From NCBI GenBank assembly GCA_013043165.1, contig JABDOQ010000017.1, positions 17,384 to 81,383 of the forward strand: a DNA stretch of 64,000 bases, read 5' to 3'. This DNA is from Woeseiaceae bacterium. Its GTDB lineage: Bacteria; Pseudomonadota; Gammaproteobacteria; Steroidobacterales; Woeseiaceae. The stretch's first letter is position 1, and each line of letters opens with the position of its first letter. Positions 51,093-60,418 of the stretch are shown here, piece after piece. The notes beneath the pieces were generated by a model. The model was given only the letters and a program-made list of their open reading frames with translations, did not search any database and was not told where the DNA came from. The position numbers and the translations under genes are program-made.

Positions 51093-51163
51093 CGCCCACC
51101 CGGGCGCTGCAGAGCAGGCCCACAAAGCAAAACGCATGCTCGACCCGGCCCTGAAGCCGGGTC
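51091..51163 (+). other. two GC hairpins after the 56-residue gene
   Basis: AGCGCCC-ACCC-GGGCGCT (51091-51108) overlaps the stop codon. GACCCGGC-CCTGAA-GCCGGGTC (51142-51163) is a perfect 8-bp stem. Neither has a proper T-run, so termination would be weak; they may protect the short transcript's 3' end. The 146-bp gap to the next gene has nothing else. Confidence 0.45.
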
Positions 51164-51238
51164 TATTGCATTGCGGTACTGGACAATGCGCCGCGGCTAT
51201 GGAGAATGAAACGACGCCAAGCGGAAGCAAACAATACT

Positions 51239-51457
51239 ATGTGGGTCTCGAAACCAATCTACGAAAGTCTGCCGTACTTCTATTTGCTCGTGGGTGCGCT
51301 GACGCTGGGCGCTTCACTGTACGTGAATTATTGGCACTGGCCGACCATCTGCTTCGTCGTCGGCCTGTTTTGCCTGGTTGCGGGGCTGGTTGTACTGCTG
51401 AAGCGTCGTGACTACCGGGTCAACGATCGGCGCGTCGGTCAAAAACAGGATAACTAG
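51239..51457 (+). CDS. small two-helix membrane protein
   Basis: 72 residues. Two membrane helices are visible (about 12-30, FYLLVGALTLGASLYVNYW; 32-52, TICFVVGLFCLVAGLVVLL), then a basic tail (KRRDYRVNDRR). ATG at 51239 chosen with GCGGAAGC upstream; an in-frame ATG at 51206 adds 11 polar residues and cannot be excluded. Convergent with the AAA-FHA gene. Family not recognised. Confidence 0.5.
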   Translation: MWVSKPIYESLPYFYLLVGALTLGASLYVNYWHWPTICFVVGLFCLVAGLVVLLKRRDYRVNDRRVGQKQDN

Positions 51458-51468
51458 CCGGGGCCCGG

Positions 51469-52725
51469 CTACTGCTCGTTGACGGCCGAATCCTGGTCGT
51501 CGGCTTCTTCGTCGTCTGTGATCTGGTCATCAGCCGGGTCGCCTGTCTCTTGCTCGGCCAGCCGGAGGTCGCGATAGACAAGTTCGTGGACCCCGATTGA
51601 CACCACATCGCCGTCCCGCAGGTGATACTTCTTGACCTGCTTCGCACCCAGGAACAGACCGTTCGTGCTGTTCAGGTCCTCGATGACGCAACCGTTTTCG
51701 GCGCTGACGAGCTGTGCATGGTGACGGCTGACGAACTTGCTCTTGACGTAAATCTCGTTGTCCGGCGACCGCCCGACGATTACGCGCCCCAGCGGAAACG
51801 TATATTCTGCAAGCACCTCTCCATTTGAACGCACAGCGATTTGCGTCACCGCTGCCGAATCGGGCGCGCGCTTCTGTACCTGTTGCAGCTTTTCGTGAAC
51901 TCCTGTATCGCTTTTGTGCTCCCGCCAATTCAACTCTTCGACGGCCGCCAGGACGTCGCCTTCGTCGATGCTGGTCTTTTCATCGGCGAACGCGCACAGC
52001 AACGCCGTGTCACAAAGTGTGTTGATAAGTCGCGGCACACCGCCCGTGAAGCGATAGATGATGTCGAAACATGCGTTGGCGAACAGCTCTTCGTCGCGCC
52101 CGCCAATGGTCAGGCGATGCTCTATGTACTCTTTTGTCTCCCGCGGATCCAGAGCTCTGAGATGGAAACGCAGGCGAACTCGTTGTACCAGTTGTTTCAG
52201 GCTCGGCGCATCCAGTTTATCGCGGAGTTCCGGCTGGCCGGCCAGAATAATGCGAAGCACCTTTTCCTTGTGCGTTTCGATGCCGGAGATCATGCGGATC
52301 TCTTCAAGCACTTTGCGCGTCAGGTTTTGGGCCTCGTCGACAATCAGTACGACTTTCTTGCCATTCGAGTACTGTTCAATCAGGAACATGTTGAGCATGT
52401 CCAGCAGCTCAACCTTGCGCAAGTTGAAAGGCTTGAAGCCGAACTCAGTCAAAACGGCCTGCAGGAACTGGGTCGGCGTCAACTGTGTCTGGGAGACGAC
52501 AGCGTAAACGACGTTGTCCTCGATTTCCGACAGAAACGACTGCAGCAACGTCGTTTTTCCGGAACCGATCTCGCCGGTGATGACGACAAAGCCGTCGGCG
52601 AGCCATATGGTGGACTCCATGTACGCCTTGGCGCGCGCATGCTGCTTGCTCCAGTATATGAAGTCCGGATCGGGCGTCAGCCTGAAGGGTTGCTCAGAGA
52701 GCTTGAAATGCTGCAAATACGACAT
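51469..52725 (-). CDS. ExeA-like AAA ATPase fused to an FHA domain
   Basis: 418 residues. The N-terminus SYLQHFKLSEQPFRLTPDP and Walker A GEIGSGKTT (51-59) match ExeA/GspA-type ATPases, with Walker B VVLIVDEAQNL near 130. A C-terminal FHA domain (about 320-390) has the phosphothreonine-binding pattern GRSPDN...SRHHAQL...DLNSTNG. An acidic tail (DDQITDDEEADDQD) ends it. Fusion to FHA suggests control by Ser/Thr phosphorylation. No secretion operon or kinase is adjacent. ATG at 52725 fits the family start. Lies 64 bp downstream of purK. Confidence 0.85.
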   Translation of the reverse strand: MSYLQHFKLSEQPFRLTPDPDFIYWSKQHARAKAYMESTIWLADGFVVITGEIGSGKTTLLQSFLSEIEDNVVYAVVSQTQLTPTQFLQAVLTEFGFKPFNLRKVELLDMLNMFLIEQYSNGKKVVLIVDEAQNLTRKVLEEIRMISGIETHKEKVLRIILAGQPELRDKLDAPSLKQLVQRVRLRFHLRALDPRETKEYIEHRLTIGGRDEELFANACFDIIYRFTGGVPRLINTLCDTALLCAFADEKTSIDEGDVLAAVEELNWREHKSDTGVHEKLQQVQKRAPDSAAVTQIAVRSNGEVLAEYTFPLGRVIVGRSPDNEIYVKSKFVSRHHAQLVSAENGCVIEDLNSTNGLFLGAKQVKKYHLRDGDVVSIGVHELVYRDLRLAEQETGDPADDQITDDEEADDQDSAVNEQ

Positions 52726-52789
52726 TCCAATAAGTTTACCTTTTTTTTCGGGCTCGACACCATGCCGCGTTCGCACGGCGCAGCGTCGA

Positions 52790-53866
52790 TCAGGTCACAT
52801 TCGTGTGAATCAGGTCCAGAAGCGCATCGCGATCGTCCGCCGTATCAGTTACAACCGTGATATGTCCCAGCTTGCGGCCAGGGCGGGGCGCCTTGCCATA
52901 ATCGTGCAGGTGACCCGCGGCCAGCGTTCGCACTGCAGCCGGAATTTCGCCGATCAGGTTGATCATGCCGGCGTGGCCGCGGTTCGCCGTGGAGCCTAGC
53001 GGCAGATTCATAATCGCCCTCAGGTGGTTTTCGAACTGACTCGTTGCGGCGCCCTCGATGGTCCAGTGTCCCGAATTGTGCACGCGAGGGGCGAATTCGT
53101 TGGCCAACAAATTATCGCCCTTGACGAACAGTTCCAGGGCAAGGACGCCGACGTAGTCAAGGTGATCGAGCATCCGTCGCACATACTCTGCGGCCTTGCC
53201 GGCGAGCTCCGGGGCGTCGATCGGTGACCGCGAACTCTGCAGGATACCGCCTTCGTGCACATTGTGACTCAGCGCATAAATTCGAACATCACCGTCGATA
53301 TTCCGTACACCGATTGAGGACACTTCGAAATCGAACGGAACCCATTGTTCGGCAATCAGGGCCTCGCGTCCGAGTGTCCCCCAGGCTTTGTCGATATCGG
53401 CTGTTGTCCGGACAACGAACTGGCCTTTGCCGTCGTATCCCAGGCGTCGTGTCTTGACGACCATTGGCAGGCCGAGCGCCTCGGCGGCAGCGATCATGTC
53501 TTCGCGTGTATCGATAGCGCGATAGGCGGGCAAAGGAATATCAAGGCGCTCGAATAGCCGTTTTTCATCGAGGCGATCCTGTGCCTGCCGCAGCGCATCC
53601 ACGGGCGGGTATATCGGCACCGTGCCGTCAATTCCCTGCAGCGCGCCGACCGGAACATTCTCAAATTCGTAGGTAATGACGTCGCAGCTGGCGGCTAACT
53701 CTGCCAATGCCTTTGCATCGTCAAACGGTCGCTGCACGACATCGCCGCACACGCGGGCGGGCGGCGAGATTGACGGGTCCAGGAAACGACATTCGACGTT
53801 AAGGTCGCGGGCCGCAAAACCCAGCATCTGGCCGAGCTGGCCGGCGCCGATTATGCCGATACGCAT
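52790..53866 (-). CDS. purK: 5-(carboxyamino)imidazole ribonucleotide synthase
   Basis: 358 residues, ATP-grasp enzyme carboxylating AIR. GIIGAGQLGQMLGFAARDLN (about 4-23) is the N-terminal signature, with RRLGYDGKGQFVV and NEFAPRVHNSGHWTIEGA in the core. Works with PurE encoded 5 bp upstream (53872-54360); the pair forms a purEK operon on the minus strand. Confidence 0.96.
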   Translation of the reverse strand: MRIGIIGAGQLGQMLGFAARDLNVECRFLDPSISPPARVCGDVVQRPFDDAKALAELAASCDVITYEFENVPVGALQGIDGTVPIYPPVDALRQAQDRLDEKRLFERLDIPLPAYRAIDTREDMIAAAEALGLPMVVKTRRLGYDGKGQFVVRTTADIDKAWGTLGREALIAEQWVPFDFEVSSIGVRNIDGDVRIYALSHNVHEGGILQSSRSPIDAPELAGKAAEYVRRMLDHLDYVGVLALELFVKGDNLLANEFAPRVHNSGHWTIEGAATSQFENHLRAIMNLPLGSTANRGHAGMINLIGEIPAAVRTLAAGHLHDYGKAPRPGRKLGHITVVTDTADDRDALLDLIHTNVT

Positions 53867-53871
53867 CGTCG

Positions 53872-54360
53872 CTATTCGGTGGGGTCGCTGTCAGCCAGGA
53901 CCTTGTCGGTCTGCGCCTTGCGAAACGTTTCGAGGGCTGCCGCAATCGCTGCATCATTGTTCGCAAGCATTGCGGCGGCGAGCAGCGCGGCATTGACGGC
54001 TCCCGCACGACCGATCGCCATGCTGCCGACCGGGACGCCTGCAGGCATTTGCGCGATCGACAGCAACGAATCCATACCGCTGAGCGCTTCGGACTGCACA
54101 GGGACGCCCAGTACCGGCAGGCGCGTCTTGGCAGCCGTCATTCCAGGCAGATGCGCGGCGCCGCCGGCGCCCGCGATGATGATTTTCAGGCCACGGCCAA
54201 CGGCGGTCTCAGCATATTCAAATAGCAGGTCCGGCGTGCGGTGCGCCGAGACGACGCGGACCTCGAAAGAGATGCTCAGCGCTGCGAGCGTCTCGCTGGC
54301 GTGGCGCATTGTTTCCCAGTCAGACCGGGATCCCATAATTATGCCGACATCAGTACTCAT
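53872..54360 (-). CDS. purE: N5-CAIR mutase
   Basis: 162 residues, class I Pur[21 protein letters not shown] (about 7-26), [10 protein letters not shown] (near 36-45) and [14 protein letters not shown] (near 61-74) are the active-site blocks. It moves the carboxyl of N5-CAIR to make CAIR. Translated just ahead of purK. Starts 26 bp from the end of darP. Confidence 0.96.
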   Translation of the reverse strand: MSTDVGIIMGSRSDWETMRHASETLAALSISFEVRVVSAHRTPDLLFEYAETAVGRGLKIIIAGAGGAAHLPGMTAAKTRLPVLGVPVQSEALSGMDSLLSIAQMPAGVPVGSMAIGRAGAVNAALLAAAMLANNDAAIAAALETFRKAQTDKVLADSDPTE

Positions 54361-54385
54361 CGCGAAAGTCTATCACTCTCGTCGA

Positions 54386-54646
54386 TCAATGGCAGAGACG
54401 CAGCATCGCTGCGCGAATGGGTTCGGGGTCGACATGCCGCATGATCTTCCCGATGTACTGCTTCTGCCGGCGCAGCGCACCGTGAGACTTGATTTGACGC
54501 GCCTCGAGGACAGCCTCCAGCAAGTCTTCGTCCAGACCGATCTGTCGCAGGTCCGATTCATTCAATGCGATCAGCTCTTCACCGAGTTTTTGCAGTGCGA
54601 GAAACTCGCGTTTTCTCGCGCTTTTGCTGGGCTTTAATTCTGTCAC
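54386..54646 (-). CDS. darP: DarP/YjgA (DUF615), half-length
   Basis: 86 residues. KSARKREFLALQKLGEELIA, DLLEAVLEARQIKSHGALRR and QYIGKIMRHVDPEPIRAAM match the N-terminal half of DUF615, a 50S-associated assembly factor. E. coli DarP is about 183 residues, so the C-terminal half (roughly 90 residues) is absent. The frame stops with TGA just before purE. The divergent partner pmbA is in the usual place. It could be a short but working form, or a truncation left when purEK joined this locus. Confidence 0.75.
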   Translation of the reverse strand: MTELKPSKSARKREFLALQKLGEELIALNESDLRQIGLDEDLLEAVLEARQIKSHGALRRQKQYIGKIMRHVDPEPIRAAMLRLCH

Positions 54647-54692
54647 CGGCTACAGTACTCCCGCGGCTGAGCCTTCCGTTCTGCGGCAGGAG

Positions 54693-54708
54693 TCTACCAT
54701 GCGGTAGA
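54693..54708. other. small palindrome between darP and pmbA
   Basis: TCTACC-ATGC-GGTAGA, a 6-bp perfect inverted repeat in the 98-bp divergent gap. It could be an operator for either promoter. No clear sigma-70 promoter was found here. Confidence 0.3.
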
Positions 54709-54744
54709 TTGGCTGACAGGCTTCACAAAAGGATGCAGCAGACT

Positions 54745-56091
54745 ATGGAAAAACTCGCCAGGCGGGAATCGATGGGCCAGGAAGATCTCGAGAACATCGT
54801 AAGACTGGCGCTCGATGAGGCGCAGAAGCATGGCGTTGACCAGGCGGAAGTGGCAGCGAGTCATGATATAGGACTGGCTGCAACCGCTCGCCTTGGCGAT
54901 GTCGAAAATCTCGAATACACAAATGATCGCGGAATCGGCATTACGGTCTACAAGGATTCCTGCAAAGGCAGTGCGAGTACCTCGGATATTTCGGCTGAGG
55001 CCATTCGGGAAGCGGTCGCCAAGGCCTGCACGTTCGCGGAAGTTACAGCCAGTGACAAGTATGCGGGGCTGGCCGACGCGGAGCTCATGTGTAGCGATAT
55101 CAAAGACCTGGATCTTGACCACCCGTGGACACTCGAAGCAGCTGACGCAATTGCGATTGCGATAAAGACCGAAGCCGCGGCGCTGAAATTCGATAAGCGG
55201 GTCAGCAACTCTGAGGGCGCCACTGTATCGGCGAATCGCGGCTCGCGTGCTTACGGTAATACGCATGGCTTTATTGGCAGCTACTCACGTACAAGCCATA
55301 ACATCACTTGCATTGTGCTGGCCGAAGCCGACGGCGTCATGCAACGCGATTACTACTACACGGCATCGCGTGATCCTGACGACCTCTGGAAACCTGTTAC
55401 TGTCGGCGAAACGGCGGCGCGACGCGTTGTAAGCCGCCTCGGTGCGCGAAAAATCAAGACGACGCGAGCGCCGGTACTGTTTGTACCCGAGACGGCCCGG
55501 GGCTTTGTCGGTCATGCGATTGGTGCGATTGCCGGCGGTGCACAATACCGGCGCTCATCGTTCCTTCTGGACGCCATCGGCGAAAAGATATTCCCGGATT
55601 TTGTAAACATCCAGGAAAGACCGCATCTCGCGAAAGCCATGGCGAGCGCTCCCTACGATGCCGAGGGCGTCGCGACCTATGATCGCGAGATCGTGTCCGA
55701 CGGTGTGCTTCAGAGCTACATACTGAGCAGCTATTCGGCGCGCCGCCTCGGACTGACAACGACAGCGAATGCCGGCGGCGCACAAAACCTGATCGTTCCG
55801 GGTGGCGCGAAGGATCTGGACTCGCTGGTACAAGAGATGGGCACGGGTCTTCTTGTCGAAGAGCTGATCGGGCAAGGTGTGAACGGAGTGACCGGAGACT
55901 ATTCACGCGGTGCCGTTGGCCACTGGGTGGAAAACGGTGAGATTCAGTACCCGGTTCATGAAGTCACGATCGCCGGAAATCTCCGCGACCTGTATCAACG
56001 CATTATTGCGATAGGCAGCGATCAGGATACGCGCGGCGGGATTCGCTGTGGATCGGTGCTCGTTGGGGAAATGACCATCGCGGGAGCCTGA
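54745..56091 (+). CDS. pmbA: metalloprotease subunit PmbA (TldE)
   Basis: 448 residues, partner of TldD. VENLEYTNDRGIGITVYKDS (about 52-71), GFVGHAIGAIAGGAQYRRS and the end GNLRDLYQRIIAIGSDQD with CGSVLVGEM match the E. coli protein. No HExxxH is present, as expected because TldD carries the zinc. I chose the ATG at 54745, spaced 11 bp from AAAAGGA; the ATG at 54733 overlaps that sequence, and earlier frames run into the divergent darP. Confidence 0.94.
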   Translation: MEKLARRESMGQEDLENIVRLALDEAQKHGVDQAEVAASHDIGLAATARLGDVENLEYTNDRGIGITVYKDSCKGSASTSDISAEAIREAVAKACTFAEVTASDKYAGLADAELMCSDIKDLDLDHPWTLEAADAIAIAIKTEAAALKFDKRVSNSEGATVSANRGSRAYGNTHGFIGSYSRTSHNITCIVLAEADGVMQRDYYYTASRDPDDLWKPVTVGETAARRVVSRLGARKIKTTRAPVLFVPETARGFVGHAIGAIAGGAQYRRSSFLLDAIGEKIFPDFVNIQERPHLAKAMASAPYDAEGVATYDREIVSDGVLQSYILSSYSARRLGLTTTANAGGAQNLIVPGGAKDLDSLVQEMGTGLLVEELIGQGVNGVTGDYSRGAVGHWVENGEIQYPVHEVTIAGNLRDLYQRIIAIGSDQDTRGGIRCGSVLVGEMTIAGA

Positions 56092-56107
56092 TGGCGGATC
56101 GTCGACA

Positions 56108-57421
56108 TCAAGCCTCTGTCTCGTCAAGCAGGTCCGACAGCGAACGACCGGAGAGTGCTTGTTCAACGGCCGCGTCAACATCACCACCGAGCTTGTCTAT
56201 CTCCGCTGTCCATCGCGGGTCCTGAAAAGAGCCGGTCTCGCCATCGACGCGCACAACTTCCAAAATGTCGCTGAGCATGATGTGCGACACTTCGCGCCCG
56301 GGCATCAGGTCTTCTTTTTCGTTGCTTGAAAGCAGGCCGCGATGCTCGAGCGCGTTGACGATTGGTGCAATCGTGATCGATGGAATCCGTAACCTCTTGC
56401 TCAGATTCGACAGATCCGTCGACTTCGCCGGGTCGCGAAATGCCCGACCTACCAGCAGCATTATGTTCAGGGCCAGGCGTTCGCGCATGGCATTTGACAG
56501 ACGTGGTTCCCGGCGACCAATTCTCAAATAAGCCGGATTCTGAAAATAGAAGGCGAGCTGGGCACCGATGAGCAGAATTAGCCAGTTCAGATATAGCCAG
56601 ATCAGGGTCGTGATAGCGCTCGCGAAGCTGGCATATATGGCCTGCGTGCGGGCGGCGGTGGCGAGAAACGCCGCGAAGATGACGCTGACCGTTGCCCACA
56701 TAAAACCACCGGCGACACCACCTACGAGTGCGGCGCGAAAGTGAACATGCGTATTCGGCATGTACGTGTACAGGAATGTGAAGACTGCGGTCACCAACAG
56801 GTACGGCGTCAGCTTGCTTGTTGCGACGAAAACCGGGCCCAGCACGAAGTTGTGCACGAGGGCCTGGACGATCGATTCGTTCTGTAGTGAGGTGATCATA
56901 CCGAGCGCAATGACGATCACGACCGGACCGATGAGCAGCACCAGCATGTATTCGGTCAGACGGCGTGCAAAACTGCGTGGCTTGGTGACGTACCAGACGT
57001 AGTTAAAGCTTTCTTCGATTTTTTGCACCATCGAGATCGCAGTGTAAATAAAGAAAGCGAGGCCGATGCCGCCGAGGACACTGCCGTTGACGCTGGTGAC
57101 CAGCCTCATGAGCTGGTCAGTAATCTCCACGCCTTTGTCGCCGAGCGGCTCCAGAATGGTATAGAGGCGTGTTTCCAGCTGTTTGTGTACGCCCAGGCCC
57201 TTCAGGACGGCGAAGCTGAAAGCCAGTAGCGGCACAATCGAGAGCAGCGTGGTGTAGACAAGGCTCATCGAGCGCAACGTCAGCTGTCCCGACACGATAT
57301 CGCGCAGAACGGCGTACAAATAACGCAGCACCCCCGCAAGGATTCGGCCGGGCAGGCCGTATCGCCGCAGCGTGTCACCCCAGACGAGATTCTCGAATTG
57401 ATTGTTCAGGCTGTTGATCAT
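56108..57421 (-). CDS. YihY/BrkB family inner-membrane protein
   Basis: 437 residues. About six helices occupy 30-280 (SLVYTTLLSIVPLLAFSFAV; GGIGLAFFIYTAISMVQKIE; LYLNWLILLIGAQLAFYFQN). A soluble C-terminal domain of about 150 residues resembles a winged helix (LSKRLRIPSITIAPIVNALE), common in longer YihY proteins. The start at 57421 (MINSLNNQFENL) lies just inside repeat cluster B. A longer frame to 57577 would be encoded by repeat DNA and is rejected. The transported or bound ligand is unknown. Confidence 0.88.
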   Translation of the reverse strand: MINSLNNQFENLVWGDTLRRYGLPGRILAGVLRYLYAVLRDIVSGQLTLRSMSLVYTTLLSIVPLLAFSFAVLKGLGVHKQLETRLYTILEPLGDKGVEITDQLMRLVTSVNGSVLGGIGLAFFIYTAISMVQKIEESFNYVWYVTKPRSFARRLTEYMLVLLIGPVVIVIALGMITSLQNESIVQALVHNFVLGPVFVATSKLTPYLLVTAVFTFLYTYMPNTHVHFRAALVGGVAGGFMWATVSVIFAAFLATAARTQAIYASFASAITTLIWLYLNWLILLIGAQLAFYFQNPAYLRIGRREPRLSNAMRERLALNIMLLVGRAFRDPAKSTDLSNLSKRLRIPSITIAPIVNALEHRGLLSSNEKEDLMPGREVSHIMLSDILEVVRVDGETGSFQDPRWTAEIDKLGGDVDAAVEQALSGRSLSDLLDETEA

Positions 57422-57484
57422 TCTGCGGTCATTGTACAACGATGCGGGGTACCGGCGATGTGCTCTGTTTCTCCTATCACCCGC

Positions 57485-57597
57485 CTGTCGGCCACGCACC
57501 ATCCTGACCGCGGCGTCGATCGCCGGTTTCCCTGTAGGAGGCCGCCCGAGCGGCCGACAACCGAAGCTGTCGGCCACCCACCATGCTGACCGCGGCG
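57485..57597 (+). repeat. 31-bp direct repeat pair
   Basis: Copies at 57485-57515 and 57567-57597 begin CTGTCGGCCAC and end CTGACCGCGGCG, with two substitutions. They are spaced 82 bp apart and flank the REP-like stem. Cluster A has no clear counterpart. Confidence 0.85.
57532..57555 (-). repeat. REP-like palindrome in cluster B
   Basis: CTGTAGGAG followed by the 6-bp stem GGCCGC-CCGA-GCGGCC (57540-57555). On the minus strand this reads as a GC stem then CTCCTACAG, the same layout as 36733-36755. Confidence 0.65.
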
Positions 57598-57611
57598 ACG
57601 AGCACGGGGAG

Positions 57612-57651
57612 ATTTTGCTAGCTCCAGCTTACGCAACGTCGCTTCGCAAAA
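57612..57651 (-). repeat. nested hairpin with conserved loop, copy B
   Basis: On the minus strand GTTTTGC pairs with GCAAAAT, enclosing GCGACGTTGCGT and GCTGGAGCTA. Loop sequences match the cluster A hairpin at 36785-36836, while the arms differ in sequence yet stay complementary. Confidence 0.7.
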
Positions 57652-57692
57652 CACACCCGCACTCGCCGCCGCTGCCGCGAGGTGCTGCGTGA

Positions 57693-57827
57693 GGGCGTCG
57701 GTTGGGTAGCTCCTCTAGCGTCGTGCGCAGCGCCGCGACGCAGGACGCTAAAGCAAGCGGAGCCCGATGCGAGCGAGACAAGGACGTCGAGCGAGGTTAA
57801 GCGAGAGGAGCTACCCAATCGGCGCCC
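57693..57827 (-). repeat. 135-bp element, copy B, with terminal inverted repeats
   Basis: Inverted relative to copy A (36479-36613), same length, about 10 differences by eye. Minus-strand ends are GGGCGCCGATTGGGTAGCTC and GAGGAGCTACCCAACCGACG. It lies 38 bp before the purC stop. No target-site duplication was obvious. Confidence 0.85.
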
Positions 57828-57864
57828 ATGAGCAACAATAGTGGGTGGTTGTTGGGTGGTGAAT

Positions 57865-58758
57865 TTATGGACCCGTCATGCGCCTGAGCGCTTCGCGGTA
57901 TTTGTCGCCGGTCTGTTGCAGCACGTCGGCGGGCAGCTCGGGGCCCGGCGCCGTCTTGTCCCAATCGAGCGTATCGAGGTAGTCCCGAACAAACTGCTTG
58001 TCGAAGCTAGGCGGACTGATGCCGATTTCATAGCCGTCCACGGGCCAGAAGCGGGATGAGTCCGGTGTCAGAGCTTCGTCAATGATGTGCAGGCGGCCCT
58101 CGTCGTCCAGGCCGAATTCGAATTTTGTGTCGGCGATGATGATGCCGCGCTCGAGCGCGTAGGCGGCCGCGCGTTCGTAAATCTGGATCGAAACGTCGCG
58201 GACGTGATTGGCGAGTTTCTCACCGAGCAGATCTACCACGACATCAAAGCTGATGTTTTCGTCGTGATCACCGGCCGCCGCCTTGCTGGCTGGCGTAAAC
58301 AACGGTTGCGGCAACCTTTGTGCAAGTTTGAGATCGCTGGGCAGATCAATGCCGCAGACCTGGCCGGTTTCAAGATAGTCACGCCAACCGGAGCCGATCA
58401 GATAGCCGCGAACGACAGCCTCGATGGGCAATGGCTTCAGGCGCTTGACGACAAGAGAGCGGCCGCGAAGCTGCTCACGCGATTCCGGGTCCTTGACGAC
58501 GTCGTCTACGGTCAGGTCGGTCAGCTGATTGTCGATGATGTCGGCCATCATTCGAAACCAGAACAACGAGATTTGGGTCAGCACGTGACCTTTGCCAGGG
58601 ATCGGGTCCGGCAATACAACGTCATAAGCCGACAGGCGATCGGTCGTGACGATCAGGATATGGCTATCGTCAATGTTATAGATGTCTCTGACCTTGCCGC
58701 GTCCGAGCAGCGGCAGTTCGGGAATCGAAGACTCGAATAACACTTCATTGGTGCTCAT
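57865..58758 (-). CDS. purC: phosphoribosylaminoimidazole-succinocarboxamide synthase
   Basis: 297 residues, the longer SAICAR synthase type seen in yeast Ade1 and many bacteria. [15 protein letters not shown] (about 17-31), [20 protein letters not shown] (near 38-57), [18 protein letters not shown] and [20 protein letters not shown] mark the nucleotide and substrate sites. It uses the CAIR made by PurE. Repeat cluster B lies just after its stop. Confidence 0.96.
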   Translation of the reverse strand: MSTNEVLFESSIPELPLLGRGKVRDIYNIDDSHILIVTTDRLSAYDVVLPDPIPGKGHVLTQISLFWFRMMADIIDNQLTDLTVDDVVKDPESREQLRGRSLVVKRLKPLPIEAVVRGYLIGSGWRDYLETGQVCGIDLPSDLKLAQRLPQPLFTPASKAAAGDHDENISFDVVVDLLGEKLANHVRDVSIQIYERAAAYALERGIIIADTKFEFGLDDEGRLHIIDEALTPDSSRFWPVDGYEIGISPPSFDKQFVRDYLDTLDWDKTAPGPELPADVLQQTGDKYREALRRMTGP

Positions 58759-58893
58759 CGCATAGCGCTCGTTCTTTCAGGGTGCCGGGATAGAATGATC
58801 GCCTCTACGTAGCGGGCAGGCAAGCATTGAGCATAGGAATGGCTGCGAACAAACGTTAGGATTGACATTCTTTTCGCGGCCCGACGGCAGAAA

Positions 58894-59694
58894 TTGGCAG
58901 TGTACTGGGGCAAGATCATTGGCACCTTGGCAGGGCTCGCGACGCTGAAGCCCTGGTTTGCCGTGCTGGGCCTGTTTCTCGGTCACCAGTTCGACCGGGG
59001 CTTTGCCGAACGTTATCGCAGTTTCGAGAAACAGGGTGCGGACATCGGCCGCGTCTCGGAAGACTTTATACGCGCACTTTTCCAGACCATGGGTCATCTC
59101 GCCAAAGTGGACGGGCGAGTTTCCGAGGAAGAGATTCGCGCCGCCCGAATGATCATGCATCGCCTGGGCTTGAGTCCCGCTCAGGTCCGGCGCGCCATAG
59201 GCTGGTTCGATGATGGCAAACGCCCCGGCTTTCCGCTGCTGCAGACAATTCGCGAAGTGAGGCGCGTCAGCGCCAGAAGTCCCGCGCAGCGAACGATGTT
59301 TGTGCGCCTGCTGCTGGAAGTCGTGCTCGCCAAGGACGCGCTAAAAAAAGACGAGCGCTCCCTGATATGGAAAGCTTGCACCGAGCTCGACATCGGGCGC
59401 GTGGAGTTCGCACAACTCGAGGCCATGATCCGTGCGCAAAAAGGATTCAAGCGCTCGCCGGCTGGCGATGCGGATGCGGCTCGGGTGCGCGGCGCTTATG
59501 AAGCACTGGGCATTTCCCCTGATGCGAGCAACGAAGAAATCAAGAAGGCCTACCGGCGATTGATGAACAAGAGTCACCCTGACAAGATTGCCGGCAGTAA
59601 TCCGGAGGCTGCAGTACTTGCGGAAGCCGAGCGTCGCACGCGGGAAGTACGCGGTGCCTATGAAATGCTGAAGGCAAGGCGCTCCATTCGATGA
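58894..59694 (+). CDS. djlA: co-chaperone DjlA
   Basis: 266 residues. The start [15 protein letters not shown] (one membrane helix, about 4-24) and [11 protein letters not shown] match DjlA. A TerB-like domain occupies about 45-170 ([15 protein letters not shown]). A J domain (about 200-262) ends the protein with the HPD tripeptide in MNKSHPDKI, which stimulates DnaK. A TTG start at 58894 is used; a GTG at 58900 would be two codons shorter. Confidence 0.92.
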   Translation: MAVYWGKIIGTLAGLATLKPWFAVLGLFLGHQFDRGFAERYRSFEKQGADIGRVSEDFIRALFQTMGHLAKVDGRVSEEEIRAARMIMHRLGLSPAQVRRAIGWFDDGKRPGFPLLQTIREVRRVSARSPAQRTMFVRLLLEVVLAKDALKKDERSLIWKACTELDIGRVEFAQLEAMIRAQKGFKRSPAGDADAARVRGAYEALGISPDASNEEIKKAYRRLMNKSHPDKIAGSNPEAAVLAEAERRTREVRGAYEMLKARRSIR

Positions 59695-59749
59695 ACTGTA
59701 CGATCCTGCTGCTCCAAGCTACTCTGTCCAATACGCCAAAGGAACGACC

Positions 59750-60418
59750 GTGAAACCACTCATTGCTCCCTCGATTCTTTCTGCTGATTTCGCCCGACTT
59801 GGCGAAGACGTAAAAGCCGTGCTCGATGCGGGAGCTCACGTTGTGCATTTCGATGTCATGGACAATCATTTCGTGCCTAACCTGACAATCGGTCCGTTGA
59901 TCTGCGATGCATTGCGCAACTACGGCATTGAAGCGCCGATCGACGTGCACCTGATGGTCGAACCGGTTGATCGAATAATTCCTGATTTCGCAAAGGCTGG
60001 CGCCGACTACATCACGTTTCATCCGGAGGCGAGTCGGCATGTGGACCGTTCGCTGGGGCTGATCCGTGAACAAGGCTGCAAGTCAGGGCTGGTTTTCAAT
60101 CCTGCAACACCGCTGACCTGGCTTGAGTATGTTCTCGACAAAGTGGACATGGTGCTCATCATGTCCGTGAATCCCGGGTTCGGTGGTCAAACATTCATTC
60201 CGTCGGCGCTGGGCAAGCTGCGTCAGGCGAAAAAGATCATTGAAGACAGTGGTCGCGATATACGCCTGGAAATCGACGGCGGCGTCAAAGTCGATAACAT
60301 TAAAGAGATCGCTGCGGCAGGAGCAGACACGTTTGTGGCCGGATCGGCAATTTTTGGCAGCGACGACTATGCCGAGACAATCACTGCAATGAAAAAAGAA
60401 ATCGCCGCCGCCAAATAA
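59750..60418 (+). CDS. rpe: ribulose-phosphate 3-epimerase
   Basis: 222-residue TIM barrel of the pentose phosphate pathway. [20 protein letters not shown] (about 5-24), [17 protein letters not shown] (with the metal-binding HxD) and [15 protein letters not shown] are signatures, as is the late EIDGGVK. GTG start. Its stop codon forms the first bases of a 58-bp palindrome. Confidence 0.97.
   Translation: MKPLIAPSILSADFARLGEDVKAVLDAGAHVVHFDVMDNHFVPNLTIGPLICDALRNYGIEAPIDVHLMVEPVDRIIPDFAKAGADYITFHPEASRHVDRSLGLIREQGCKSGLVFNPATPLTWLEYVLDKVDMVLIMSVNPGFGGQTFIPSALGKLRQAKKIIEDSGRDIRLEIDGGVKVDNIKEIAAAGADTFVAGSAIFGSDDYAETITAMKKEIAAAK

Larger units (their letters stand above)
57422..57864. repeat. intergenic cluster B of palindromic repeats
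   Basis: 443 bp with no believable gene. It holds a 31-bp direct repeat pair (57485-57515 and 57567-57597, two mismatches), a REP-like stem (57532-57555), an 8-bp hairpin GGCCGACA...TGTCGGCC (57552-57575), a structured hairpin (57612-57651) and the 135-bp element (57693-57827). Read on the minus strand, the element order largely matches cluster A. A 67-codon frame at 57618-57818 has the same translated sequence as the one in cluster A and is spurious. Confidence 0.8.

Noticed and set aside
57422..57577. 52-residue N-terminal extension of the yihY frame
   Set aside because: It is encoded by repeat cluster B, with no Shine-Dalgarno; the family start fits the ATG at 57421.
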